A stretch of DNA of 64,000 bases from Jiangella mangrovi (lineage in GTDB: Bacteria; Actinomycetota; Actinomycetes; Jiangellales; Jiangellaceae), in the NCBI RefSeq assembly GCF_014204975.1, contig NZ_JACHMM010000001.1, positions 4,526,001 to 4,590,000 of the forward strand, read 5' to 3'. Positions within the stretch are counted from its first letter, which is position 1. Each line of letters opens with the position of its first letter. Below are positions 17,640-27,274 of the stretch, in pieces. The translations under genes and the position numbers were made by a program. The notes under the pieces are model-generated. The model searched no databases, was not told where the DNA came from, and worked only from the letters and a program-made list of their open reading frames with translations.

Positions 17640-19025
17640 GTGCAGAAGCTGGCCAGATCTCTGGGAGCGCTGCTCGCTGTCCTGGCCGCCGTCCTGCTCG
17701 CCGCCCCCGCGGTGGCCCAGGGCAGCGGCGAGACGGTGCACGGCACGCTGACGTACCAGGACGCGCCGGTCGAGGGCGTCACCATCACGGTCTCCTCCGC
17801 CGACGGCGAGGAGGTCGGCACCGCGACCACGGCCGCCGACGGCACGTGGGAGGTCCCGGTGCCCGGCCCGGGCGACTACAGCGTGGTGCTCGACGCCGCC
17901 ACGCTCCCGTCGGCGGCGCCCGGCGTCGCCCGCGACACCATCGAGACCACCGTCAACCCGCAGCAGCGCAAGGTCGTGCTGTTCCGCGTCGGCGCGCCCG
18001 AGGGCGGCGGCGGATCCGGCGGTGAGCAACCGGCCCCGTCCGAGACCGCCCCCTCCGAGGACGAGCAGGGCGAGGCGCCCGGTGCGGGCACCGAGTCCGG
18101 CGGCGGGGCCGAGTCCGAGGCCGGCGACGACGTCACCGCCACGGCCGGCAACAACCAGTTCCTGCAGCTGCTCGTCAGCGGCGTGCGGTTCGGCCTCATC
18201 CTCGGCCTGGCCGGCCTGGGGCTGTCGCTGGTCTTCGGCACCACCGGCCTCACGAACTTCGCCCACGGCGAGCTCATCCTGTTCGGCGCGGTCGCGGCGC
18301 TGCTGCTCAACCAGGCCGGCATGCCGGTGCTGCTGGCGGCCCTCGTCGCGACGGTGTTCAGCGGCATCTTCGGGTGGGGTCAGGACCGCGGCTTCTGGAG
18401 ACCACTGCGGAAGAAACCGACCGGCCTCATCGCGCTGATGATCATCTCCATCGGCGTGTCGCTGATCCTGCGCTATCTGACGCAGTTCATCATCGGCGGC
18501 GGCCGCGAGACGTACGACCAGTACACCTACCAGGACCCGATCTCGATCGGCCCGGTCTTCGTCACCACCCGCGACCTCGTCATCATGGGCGTCTGCCTGG
18601 TCCTGCTGGCCGGTGTCGCGCTCGCGCTCACCCAGACCCGCATGGGCAAGGCCATCCGCGCCGTCGCCGACAACCCCGCCCTGGCCGCCGCGTCCGGCAT
18701 CAACGTCGACCGCGTCATCACCACGGTCTGGACCGTCGGCACCGCGCTGGCCGGCCTGTCGGGCATCTTCTTCGGCATGATCCAGGGCGTCGACTACCTC
18801 ATGGGCATGCGCGTCCTGCTGCTGGTGTTCGCCGCCACCGTCCTCGGCGGGCTCGGTACCGCCTGGGGCGCCATGGTCGGCGCACTGGTCGTCGGCGTGT
18901 TCATCGAGGTCTCCTCGTACGTGGTCCCATCGGAACTCAAGACGGCCGGCGTGCTGGTCGTCCTCATCCTGATCCTTCTGTTCCGGCCCCAGGGCATCCT
19001 GGGCCGCCGCGAGCGGGTCGGCTGA
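17640..19025 (+). CDS. livH: Branched-chain amino-acid ABC transporter permease (LivH) with extracellular N-terminal domain
   Basis: A 461-residue permease, about 160 residues longer than a standard LivH. Residues 1-26 look like a cleavable signal peptide ending PAVAQ. Residues about 28-105 resemble a CarboxypepD_reg/Ig-like beta-sandwich (GTLTYQDAPVEGVTITV, TAADGTWEVPVPGPGDYSV). A Gly/Ser/Glu-rich linker follows. From about residue 170 the normal permease begins: VRFGLILGLAGLGLSLVFGTTGLTNFAHGEL, RAVADNPALAAASGI and a C-terminal FRPQGILGRRERVG. Start: GTG preceded by GGGAGGT at good spacing. It is the first gene of livHMGF. The extra domain should sit outside the membrane, possibly docking the binding protein. 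Confidence 0.9.
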   Translation: MQKLARSLGALLAVLAAVLLAAPAVAQGSGETVHGTLTYQDAPVEGVTITVSSADGEEVGTATTAADGTWEVPVPGPGDYSVVLDAATLPSAAPGVARDTIETTVNPQQRKVVLFRVGAPEGGGGSGGEQPAPSETAPSEDEQGEAPGAGTESGGGAESEAGDDVTATAGNNQFLQLLVSGVRFGLILGLAGLGLSLVFGTTGLTNFAHGELILFGAVAALLLNQAGMPVLLAALVATVFSGIFGWGQDRGFWRPLRKKPTGLIALMIISIGVSLILRYLTQFIIGGGRETYDQYTYQDPISIGPVFVTTRDLVIMGVCLVLLAGVALALTQTRMGKAIRAVADNPALAAASGINVDRVITTVWTVGTALAGLSGIFFGMIQGVDYLMGMRVLLLVFAATVLGGLGTAWGAMVGALVVGVFIEVSSYVVPSELKTAGVLVVLILILLFRPQGILGRRERVG

Positions 19026-19044
19026 GGCGGAAGGAGAAACGACC

Positions 19045-20034
19045 ATGGACTGGGGAAGCATCTTCGAGCTCTCGCTCCGCGAGCTCATCGGTGTCCAGGC
19101 GATCGTGTTCGCGCTCGCCGCCATCGGCATCAACGTGCAGTTCGGCTACACCGGCCTGCTGAACTTCGGCCAGGCCGCCTTCGCCGCGGTCGGCGGCTAC
19201 GGCATCGCCGTCATCGTCACCACGTACGACATGTCCTTCTGGCTCGGATTGGTGGTCGGCATCGGCGGCGCCGTCGTCCTCGCGCTGCTGCTGGGCATCC
19301 CGACGCTGCGGCTGCGGGCCGACTACCTCGCCATCGTCACCATCGCGGCGTCCGAGATCGTCCGCCTGGTCGGCCGGTCGGCGTGGGGCCGCGACGTGTT
19401 CGGCGGCTCCGACGGCATCACCGGCTTCAGCAACGCCTTCTACGACCTCAACCCGTTCACCGAACCGCTCGAGCTCGGCCCGTTCGAGTTCCGCGAGCGG
19501 GTGCTGTGGGTGCTGGCGGTCGGCTGGGTCCTGGTGGCCATCTGCACGCTGGTGGTCTTCCTGCTCATGCGCAGCCCGTGGGGCCGGGTGCTCAAGGGCA
19601 TCCGCGAGGACGAGGACGCCGTGCGCAGCCTCGGCAAGAACGTCTACGCCTACAAGATGCAGTCGCTGGTCATCGGCGGCGTCATGGGCGCGCTCGCCGG
19701 CATCGTGTACTCCCTGTTCCAGGGCGCCATGCAGCCGGACGTCTACGCCACCAACTTCACGTTCTTCGCCTACGCCATCCTCATCCTCGGCGGGGCGGCG
19801 ACGGTGTTCGGCCCAGTCCTGGGCGCTGCCATCGTCTGGTTCTCGTTCCAGTTCATCGACCTGGCGCTGCGCGGCGCCATCAGCGAGGGCTACATCCCGG
19901 ACTGGCTGATGGATGCCAACGACACCGGCGCCGTACGATTCATGTTGACCGGCGTCGTCCTGATACTCCTGCTGGTGTTCCGCCCGCAAGGCATTCTCGG
20001 CGACCGGAGGGAGATCGCGCTCGATGCCCGATGA
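19045..20034 (+). CDS. livM: Branched-chain amino-acid ABC transporter permease (LivM)
   Basis: A 329-residue inner-membrane permease with about ten hydrophobic segments. The conserved N-terminal block FALAAIGINVQFGYTGLLNFGQAAFAAVGGYG is typical of LivM, as is the coupling region GIREDEDAVRSLGKNVYAYK and the C-terminal FRPQGILGDRREI. It would pair with LivH to form the membrane channel for a branched-chain amino acid or related amide-type substrate. Start ATG preceded by AAGGAG. It begins 19 bp after livH and its end overlaps livG by 11 bp. Confidence 0.95.
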   Translation: MDWGSIFELSLRELIGVQAIVFALAAIGINVQFGYTGLLNFGQAAFAAVGGYGIAVIVTTYDMSFWLGLVVGIGGAVVLALLLGIPTLRLRADYLAIVTIAASEIVRLVGRSAWGRDVFGGSDGITGFSNAFYDLNPFTEPLELGPFEFRERVLWVLAVGWVLVAICTLVVFLLMRSPWGRVLKGIREDEDAVRSLGKNVYAYKMQSLVIGGVMGALAGIVYSLFQGAMQPDVYATNFTFFAYAILILGGAATVFGPVLGAAIVWFSFQFIDLALRGAISEGYIPDWLMDANDTGAVRFMLTGVVLILLLVFRPQGILGDRREIALDAR

Positions 20035-21063
20035 CAACGTGAGCTCCTTGACCGCGAAGCGCGAGGCGGCCGTGGCCGCCTTCGCCGATGTCCCGCGCGA
20101 GCCCGGAGCCAAGAAGCCCGACCCCATCCTCGTCGCCGACGACGTCAAGCGGCACTTCGGCGGCCTGCTCGCCGTCGACGTCGACCACGTCGAGATCCAG
20201 CGCGGCTCCATCACCGCGCTCATCGGGCCCAACGGCGCCGGCAAGACGACGTTCTTCAACCTGCTCACCGGGTTCGACCGGCCCAACTCCGGGTCGTGGT
20301 CGTTCAACGGCCGCTCCCTGCACGGCACCCCGCCGTTCAAGGTGGCCCGGGCCGGCATGGTGCGCACGTTCCAGCTGACCAAGGCGCTCTCGAAGCTGAC
20401 GGTCATCGAGAACATGCGCCTCGGCGCCACCGGGCAGCGCGGCGAGAGCTTCTGGCGCGCCATGCTGCCGTTCACCTGGCGCTCGCAGGAGAAGGACATC
20501 ACCGAGCGGGCCGAGGACCTGCTGACCCGGTTCAAGCTCGACACCAAGCGCGACGACTTCGCCGGCTCGCTCTCCGGCGGCCAGCGCAAGCTGCTCGAGA
20601 TGGCCCGCGCCCTCATGGTGGGGCCCGAGCTCGTCATGCTCGACGAGCCCATGGCCGGGGTCAACCCCGCCCTCACCCAGTCGCTGCTGCAGCACGTCTC
20701 CAACCTGCGCGAGCAGGGCATGACGGTGCTGTTCGTCGAGCACGACATGGACATGGTCCGCGACATCGCCGACTGGGTGGTGGTCATGGGCCAGGGCAAG
20801 ATCCTGGCCGAGGGCCCTCCCGAGACCGTCATGTCCGACCCCCGCGTCATCGACGCCTACCTCGGCGCCCACCACGACCAGTCGCTGGCGGAGCTGGAGC
20901 AGGAGTTCGAGAGCGGCGCGCTGACGGCGGCGGCCGAGGCCGAACTGAGCGGCGACGGCGCCGAGGTGACGCGGTCGCCGTCGGATGACGAGGTCGCGGC
21001 GCCCGAGGCCGAGAAGCCGGCGGACGCTCCCGCGGAGGAGCCGGCCGAGACGAAGGACGGACG

Positions 21064-21067
<4 letters not shown>
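20024..21067 (+). CDS. livG: Branched-chain amino-acid ABC transporter ATPase (LivG) with acidic C-terminal tail
   Basis: A 347-residue ATPase. Walker A is GPNGAGKTTFF, the ABC signature is LSGGQRKLLE, Walker B is LVMLDEPMAGVNP and the switch histidine lies in FVEHDMDMV. The last 65 residues or so are an Ala/Glu/Pro-rich tail absent from ordinary LivG (about 255 residues), and the first 35 residues are also extra. It would power transport together with LivF. Overlaps of 11 bp with livM and 4 bp with livF (ATGA) indicate one operon. Confidence 0.95.
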
Positions 21068-21849
<782 letters not shown>

Positions 21850-21876
21850 CGGTTTCGCTCGCGTAGGACGCGCGCG

Positions 21877-21947
21877 CCTTGGCACGCCTGGGCGTCGTCG
21901 AGAACGGGACGAATCGGGCACGACAACGACGCCCCAGCGTGCCAAGG
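21877..21947. repeat. 22-bp imperfect inverted repeat after livF
   Basis: The left arm CCTTGGCACGCCTGGGCGTC plus GT (21877-21898) and its inverse at 21926-21947 match at 20 of 22 positions around a 27-base spacer. A further partial copy (GCGTGCCAAG) is at 21960. It lies between convergent genes and may act in transcription termination or belong to a repeat family. Confidence 0.6.
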
Positions 21948-21980
21948 GGTCACCGCGGGCGTGCCAAGCCGGACCGGCGA

Positions 21981-22021
21981 CCGGCTGGGGCCGCCCGCAA
22001 CCCCGGGCGGGCCCCAGCCGG
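21981..22021. terminator. Bidirectional terminator between livF and the amidohydrolase gene
   Basis: CCGGCTGGGGCCGCCCG (21981-21997) pairs with CGGGCGGGCCCCAGCCGG (22004-22021), a 17-bp GC-rich stem with one bulge and a 6-base loop. It lies just outside the stop codon of the minus-strand amidohydrolase gene and downstream of livF, so it can serve both strands. Confidence 0.75.
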
Positions 22022-22029
22022 AGTCGTCG

Positions 22030-23757
22030 TCACTCGTAGGGCTGGACGTTGCCTGGTGGGATGGCCGGGCCGAGGCTCTCCCATTGGGTGTGGCCGACGA
22101 TGCGCTCCGGCGGCCAGGTGATGTGCGAGTTCGGCCACTTCTGGCCGGTGCGGCGCAGGAACCAGTCCGGCGGCTGGATGGCGGGCGGCTGGAAGTCGGC
22201 GGGCAGCAGGCTCGCCCACTGGACGTTCGCCGTCCGCGCCGCGTGCTCCTCCTTGATCTCCGCCACCAGCGCGGGCTGGGTGAACAGGTCGACGGCGACG
22301 GCGGCGAGGTAGCGGGTGGCGGCCAGGAGCGCCACGTGACCGGCATGCGACACCGTCGACCCCGTCGTGAGCCAGCTGTGGTTGGCGGTGCCGGACGGGC
22401 TGACCGGGGTGCCGAGGCTCAGCGTGGGGATGATCCAGCTGATGTCGGAGACGTCGGTGGAGCCGCCGCCGAGGAAGGTCTCGCCGGGCGGGCGCAGCGT
22501 CGCGACGCCGGTGCTGTAGCCGTTCTGCGCGATGCCGGCCGCGGCCTGCAGGCCCTTGCCGTACGCCTGGTCCTCCTCGGTGAACTCGGGCGCGCCGATC
22601 TGGACCATGTTGTCGTGGACGAGCTCGGCGCCGCGCTTGTTCGGGAGCATGTTCCAGATGTTCGCGACGGTGCGCTCGTGCACCTCCATGCGCATGGCCA
22701 GCCCCGCCGCCCGCGCGCAGTCGGCCACCTTGTCGGCGAGGATCGACACCCGCTCGGGCGTCGCCTCGCGGACGTAGTACCAGGCGCCGGCCAGGGCGGC
22801 GTGCACGTTGGGCGCCTCGGCCGAGTGCCGGATCGCGTGGTGGATGCGGCCCGACGGCGCCACGTGGTGCTCGCGCAGCATGTCGGTGAGCATCGTCAGG
22901 GCGCGGACGGCGTTCTGCGCGTTCTTGTTGCCCAGCGGGCTGCCGCCGTGGCCGTGGGTGCCGCTGAAGTTGAACGCCATGGCATTCAGCGCATTGTTGG
23001 AGCCGAACCCGGTGCTGGTGTTGCGGCCGGGGTGCCAGTCGACGAAGACGTCGCAGCCGTCGTAGACGCCCTTCATGACGTCGAAGGACTTGCCGACCAG
23101 CTGCTCCTCGGCCGTCGAGCCGAAGAACTTGACAGTGCCGTCGAGGCGGTGCCGGCGCAGCGCGTGCGCCACCGCGACAGCGGCGCCGGCGGCCGCGGCG
23201 CCCAGCGCGGAGTGCCCGCAGCCGTGGCCGTACCCGTAGTTCGGCGTGTACGGGTCGTCCAGGTAGACGGGGTCGTGCTCGGTGGAGCCCTTCTTCTGCG
23301 AGACGCCGGGCAGCGCGTCGTACTCGCCGCTGAACCCGACCACCGGACTGCCGGTGCCGTTGCGGTAGGTCGCCACGAACGTCGTCGGCATGCCGCCGAC
23401 CGCCCACTGGATACGGAAGCCGTTGCGCTCGAGGAACTGCGCCTCGGCCAGCGCGGAGTTCCACTCGGCCAGCGACGGCTCGGCGTACTCCCAGATGGTG
23501 TCGTTGAGGCCGGTGACGGCGTCGGCGTTGCGGTCGATGTGGTCGAGCGCGGTGGCCTTGGCGTTGCTGTCCATGGCCAGGCCGGTCGGTGCCTCGTAGT
23601 TCTCCGGGCTCACCTCTTCGGCGGCGTAGGCGGCCTGCCGTCCGGTCAGACCGGGCACGACGGCGGCAGCTGCGGCCGCCGCGGCGCCGATGCCGATCGC
23701 TTGGCGGCGGCTGAGCTGGTGATGGTGGACGGGCTCGTTGTGGTCGGTGTCGCACAT
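22030..23757 (-). CDS. Tat-exported M20-family amidohydrolase
   Basis: A 575-residue protein. The N-terminus has a twin-arginine signal (LSRRQAIGIGAAAAAAA) followed by a typical cleavage region (RQAAYAAEE). The body has the M20D/AbgB-type aminoacylase pattern: GFSGEYDALPG, GYGHGCGHSALGAAAAG with metal-binding His/Cys, and STAEEQLVGK with the catalytic and metal-binding glutamates. Such enzymes cleave amide bonds of N-acyl amino acids or peptides. It lies between livF and the binding-protein gene, so a plausible job is releasing amino acids outside the membrane for the Liv transporter. The substrate is an inference. Confidence 0.88.
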   Translation of the reverse strand: MCDTDHNEPVHHHQLSRRQAIGIGAAAAAAAAVVPGLTGRQAAYAAEEVSPENYEAPTGLAMDSNAKATALDHIDRNADAVTGLNDTIWEYAEPSLAEWNSALAEAQFLERNGFRIQWAVGGMPTTFVATYRNGTGSPVVGFSGEYDALPGVSQKKGSTEHDPVYLDDPYTPNYGYGHGCGHSALGAAAAGAAVAVAHALRRHRLDGTVKFFGSTAEEQLVGKSFDVMKGVYDGCDVFVDWHPGRNTSTGFGSNNALNAMAFNFSGTHGHGGSPLGNKNAQNAVRALTMLTDMLREHHVAPSGRIHHAIRHSAEAPNVHAALAGAWYYVREATPERVSILADKVADCARAAGLAMRMEVHERTVANIWNMLPNKRGAELVHDNMVQIGAPEFTEEDQAYGKGLQAAAGIAQNGYSTGVATLRPPGETFLGGGSTDVSDISWIIPTLSLGTPVSPSGTANHSWLTTGSTVSHAGHVALLAATRYLAAVAVDLFTQPALVAEIKEEHAARTANVQWASLLPADFQPPAIQPPDWFLRRTGQKWPNSHITWPPERIVGHTQWESLGPAIPPGNVQPYE

Positions 23758-23942
23758 GGCGCATCACTCCCGCACACTCGGCGCACGACAATCGCAGTCG
23801 CACACAGACAGGAAATGTGTCAAGTGTCGAGCTTGGGATGATTCGGCGCCTTGAACGAGGAACGTACAAGAGCGATGTATAAAATGTCAACGGTCGTATC
23901 ACGCGGTGATCCACACCACCTCCCACCTGCGCCGGGACGCGC

Positions 23943-23975
23943 GAAGGCCCCGCCAGACAGCCCGGCGGGGCCTTC
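23943..23975 (-). terminator. Hairpin terminator after the binding-protein gene
   Basis: GAAGGCCCCGCC (23943-23954) and GGCGGGGCCTTC (23964-23975) are a perfect 12-bp inverted repeat with a 9-base loop, 25 bp beyond the stop codon of the minus-strand binding-protein gene. The remaining gap up to the amidohydrolase start (23758-23942) holds its upstream region; I see no clear gene in it. Confidence 0.75.
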
Positions 23976-23999
23976 GTCAGGTGGACCAGGTGGTGCGGA

Positions 24000-25280
24000 C
24001 TACGACATCGTGCGCTCGACGTACTCGAGGTTCGTGTACGTGTTGTCCGCGCCGTACTGGTAGACGCCGATCGTGGCCGTCCCGGGGTCGCCGGCGTCGG
24101 TGAACTCGACCGGGCCCGAGGCGCCCTGGTAGTCGATGTCCTCGCCGTCGGCCAGCAGGTCCGCGCACTCCTGGAAGCCGGTGCAGGCGGTGCCGCCGCT
24201 CGAGACCTCGATCAGGTTGTCGGCGATCTCGCGGCTCTCGACCGACCCGGCCTGGATGGACGCCAGCGCGAGCAGCATCGTCGCGTCGTAGGACTCCGGG
24301 CCGTAGCTGAAGTCCTCGAGTTCGGGGTTGATCTCGAGCATGCGCTCCTGGAACTCACCCGCGGTGTCGGCACCGGGGAGCGTGCCCTTGCTGCCGTCGA
24401 GCGTGCCCGGCGGCAGGTCGGCACCGTAGTTGGACAGGTTGCCGTCGACGAAGTACAGCGGGATCGTCTGCGGGCCGATGCCCTGGGTGACGAGCTCGGG
24501 GATGATCGTGACCGTCTCCTCGAACCCGATGAGCGCGATCGCGTCCGGTGCCGCCGCCGCGACCTGGCCGACCTCGGAGGTGTAGTTCGAGGCCTGCGGG
24601 TCGTAGACGATGCTCGCGGCGACGGTGCCACCGCCGCTCTCGATGGTCTCGGTGAGGTACTGCGCGAGGCCGTTGCCGTACGAGTCGTCGAGGTTCATGA
24701 TCGCGACGTTGGCGTGGCCGTCGCCGAGGATGGTGTCGCCGAGGACCTGGCCCTGCAGCACGTCGGACGGCGCGGTACGGAAGTACAGGCCGTCGTCCTC
24801 GTAGGTGGTGAAGTCGGGCGAGGTGTTGGCGGGCGAGAACATGATGGTCTCGTCCTGGACGATGCGGTCGAGCACCGTGAACGACACGCCGGACGACGCG
24901 GCGCCGATGATGGCGGCCACGCCCTCGTTGAGCAGCGAGTCCGTGGACTGCTGCGTGACGGCGGAGTTGCTCGCGTCGCTGGAGTCGGTGTGCGTGACCT
25001 CGACGTCGTGGCCCAGCACGCCTCCGGCCTCGTTGATCTCCGAGATGGCGAGGTCGACGCCGGCGAACTCGGGCGGGCCGAGGAAGGCGAGGTTGCCCGT
25101 CTCGGGGAGCAGCGTGCCAAGCTTCAGGGGCTCGTCGCTGGTGGCCGTGCCGCCGTCGCCGCCGGCCGCGGGCGACTCCTCGTCCGAACCGCCGTCGTCG
25201 TCGCCACCGCAAGCGGCCAGGATGAGCGAGGCCGCTCCGGCGACGGCAAGAGACCGCCACAGTCGCGATGTGCGGGTCAT
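24000..25280 (-). CDS. livJ: Branched-chain amino-acid ABC transporter substrate-binding lipoprotein
   Basis: A 426-residue lipoprotein. The signal peptide ends in the lipobox LILAACGGDDDGG, so Cys24 would be lipidated. After a short acidic linker the chain has the Peripla_BP_6 fold signature: LGTLLPETGNLAFLGPPEFAGVDLAISEINEAGGVLG, IIGAASSGVSFTVLDRI and NVAIMNLDDSYGNGLAQYL. It is the likely binding protein for livHMGF, although it is separated and on the other strand. An AAGGAGA ribosome binding site precedes the ATG. The ligand could be a branched-chain amino acid or another amide or polar compound. Confidence 0.92.
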   Translation of the reverse strand: MTRTSRLWRSLAVAGAASLILAACGGDDDGGSDEESPAAGGDGGTATSDEPLKLGTLLPETGNLAFLGPPEFAGVDLAISEINEAGGVLGHDVEVTHTDSSDASNSAVTQQSTDSLLNEGVAAIIGAASSGVSFTVLDRIVQDETIMFSPANTSPDFTTYEDDGLYFRTAPSDVLQGQVLGDTILGDGHANVAIMNLDDSYGNGLAQYLTETIESGGGTVAASIVYDPQASNYTSEVGQVAAAAPDAIALIGFEETVTIIPELVTQGIGPQTIPLYFVDGNLSNYGADLPPGTLDGSKGTLPGADTAGEFQERMLEINPELEDFSYGPESYDATMLLALASIQAGSVESREIADNLIEVSSGGTACTGFQECADLLADGEDIDYQGASGPVEFTDAGDPGTATIGVYQYGADNTYTNLEYVERTMS

Positions 25281-25426
25281 GAGATTTCTCCTTCGCCGAG
25301 CCGGCCGCCGTACCCGGGCGCCGGTCTGGTCTGCGATGATTCCCGCAACTTATGCGGTGCAGGGGCCCAAACGTAGTACTCGTGGCCAACCAGGATCATC
25401 TTGTTAGGACACTGTGACCTTGGACA

Positions 25427-26584
25427 TCACCCGTCAACACCCACGACTTGCCAGGCTCCGTCCCGCAGCACGCTGAACCGGACACTTCCCCCGGAACGGT
25501 CACCGAACTCGTCGAAGGCGACCTCACCGGTGGCGCCGGCGAAGTCGAGCTGGCTCATCTCGCCCAGGCAGCCGCGCCGCGCCGACGACGCCGAGCTGGC
25601 CGGCGGCAGACAGCGCGCCAGCACCGTCCCGACGGCCGTGCCGGCGTCGTAGGCGGCCGCGCCGAACTCCCCCAGCGCGGCACCGATGTCCTCGGCCAGC
25701 CGCCCGGACCGCACCCCCGCCGTCGCGTCCAGCTGCGCCGGCTGCGCCCGGACCGCCCCGTCGCGCGGGCGGTCCTCGTCGTCGCCGCCGTCGTCGGGGT
25801 CGCCGCTCAGTGCCGTCGCCCCGAGCAGGGTGGCCTCGAGCCCGGACGCGCGGAGCTGCCGGTCGACGGTCGCCGCCCCCTCGTGGTCGCCGGCCACGAA
25901 GACGGCCGTCGCGCCCTCGGTCTCGGCCTTCGCGACGACGGTGGCGGCGTCGGCGCCGCTGGCCACGACCGTGCCGCCGGCGTCGTCGACGGCCGCACTG
26001 AACGCGCGTGCCTCGGCCGGGTCTCCACCGTCGACGACGGCGACCGCTTCGGCTCCGAGGCCGCTGACGGCGTAGCGGGCCAGCGCCGCCGCGGGCGGCT
26101 CCTCGCCCACGGCCGTGCGGAAGTAGGAGCGGTACGGGCGCAGCGGCGCGGTCGGGTCGGCGCCGAGCGTGTGCTCGGGGACGACGTCGGCCGGCGACAC
26201 GAACAGCACGTCCTCGTCGTCGAGGACCGGTTGCGCGGCCCGCACCCCCGGCGTGGTCAGCCCGCCGATCACGGCGACCGCGTCACCGTCGACCAGTTCG
26301 GTGACGGCGTCGGCTGCCGCCTCGCCCTTCTCGCCCTCGTCGACGGCGACCACCTCGACCGTCCAGCCGCCGACGTCGCCCGCCGTCTCCTCGACCGCGG
26401 CCCGGACCGCTGCCAGCACCGCCTCGCCGTCGGCCTGCTGCCAGCCGCTCGCCGGCACCAGCACGCCGACGGTCGCCGTCTGCGCGCCCGCGTCGTCGTC
26501 GCCCAGGGCGCCGACCATGCCACAGGACGAGAGCAGCAGTGCAGCGACCGCCGTCGGCGCGGCCCACCCCGCGCGACGTGTCAT
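25427..26584 (-). CDS. Binding-protein-like lipoprotein (Peripla_BP_6 type)
   Basis: A 385-residue lipoprotein with the signal peptide ending LLLSSCGMVG (lipobox cysteine) and a type I periplasmic-binding fold: ATVGVLVPASGWQQADGEAVLAAVRAAV, AVIGGLTTPGVRAAQPVLDDEDVLFVSPAD, AVAVVDGGDPAEARAFSAAVDDAGG. Sequence is highly Ala/Asp-rich and more diverged than the LivJ protein beside it. It begins one base after the stop of pdtaR, so it is probably co-transcribed with that regulator. It may be a solute sensor or a second transporter subunit; no permease gene is next to it. Confidence 0.75.
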   Translation of the reverse strand: MTRRAGWAAPTAVAALLLSSCGMVGALGDDDAGAQTATVGVLVPASGWQQADGEAVLAAVRAAVEETAGDVGGWTVEVVAVDEGEKGEAAADAVTELVDGDAVAVIGGLTTPGVRAAQPVLDDEDVLFVSPADVVPEHTLGADPTAPLRPYRSYFRTAVGEEPPAAALARYAVSGLGAEAVAVVDGGDPAEARAFSAAVDDAGGTVVASGADAATVVAKAETEGATAVFVAGDHEGAATVDRQLRASGLEATLLGATALSGDPDDGGDDEDRPRDGAVRAQPAQLDATAGVRSGRLAEDIGAALGEFGAAAYDAGTAVGTVLARCLPPASSASSARRGCLGEMSQLDFAGATGEVAFDEFGDRSGGSVRFSVLRDGAWQVVGVDG

Positions 26585-26585
26585 G

Positions 26586-27197
26586 TCAGCTCTTCGGCTC
26601 ACCCTCGGAGTCGGACAGGACGACCTTCGCGACCTCACGCATGGAGGTGCGCTTGTCCATGGCGGCCTTCTGGATCCACCGGAACGCGTCGGGCTCGCTC
26701 AGCCCGTACCTCGTCTGCAGGATGCCCTTGGCGCGGTCGACCAGCTTGCGCGTCTCGAGGCGGTCGTTGAGATCGGCGACCTCGTTCTCGAGCTGCGTGA
26801 TCTCTTCGTGCCGCGACAGCGCCATCTCGATGGCCGGCACCAGATCGGCCTTGCTGAACGGCTTCACGAGGTACGCCATGGCCCCCGCCTCGCGGGCCCG
26901 CTCGACCAGGTCGCGCTGGGAGAAGGCCGTGAGGATGAGCACGGGGGCGATGCGTTGTTCGACGATGCGGGCCGCGGCCGAGATGCCGTCGAGCACCGGC
27001 ATCTTCACGTCCATGACGACGAGGTCGGGGCGGTGCTCCTCGGCCAGCCGGACGGCACTGGCACCGTCGGCGGCCTCTCCCACCACCTCGTAGCCCTCTT
27101 CACCCAGCATCTCGATGAGATCGAGGCGGATCAGCGACTCGTCCTCGGCCACGAGGACACGTCGAGCGGGAGCGCTTGGCATCGGCGTTTCGGTCAC
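26586..27197 (-). CDS. pdtaR: ANTAR-domain response regulator (PdtaR type)
   Basis: A 203-residue two-domain protein. Residues 13-130 are a receiver domain (RVLVAEDESLIRLDLIEML, phospho-acceptor in DLVVMDVKMPVLDG, conserved Lys in YLVKPFSKADL). Residues about 145-200 are an ANTAR RNA-binding domain (LETRKLVDRAKGILQTRYGLSEPDAFRWIQKAAMDKR). Such regulators bind paired hairpins in mRNA leaders to prevent termination. The start is GTG. A mycobacterial homologue (Rv1626) lies in a similar neighbourhood. Its partner kinase PdtaS is not in the window. Confidence 0.93.
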   Translation of the reverse strand: MTETPMPSAPARRVLVAEDESLIRLDLIEMLGEEGYEVVGEAADGASAVRLAEEHRPDLVVMDVKMPVLDGISAAARIVEQRIAPVLILTAFSQRDLVERAREAGAMAYLVKPFSKADLVPAIEMALSRHEEITQLENEVADLNDRLETRKLVDRAKGILQTRYGLSEPDAFRWIQKAAMDKRTSMREVAKVVLSDSEGEPKS

Positions 27198-27274
27198 CCG
27201 CGAAGCCTACTCGGCGCATGTTACGGATGAAGGTAGGCTGGGCACCTGCCGCCACGGACCGAGCGTGAGCGAGC

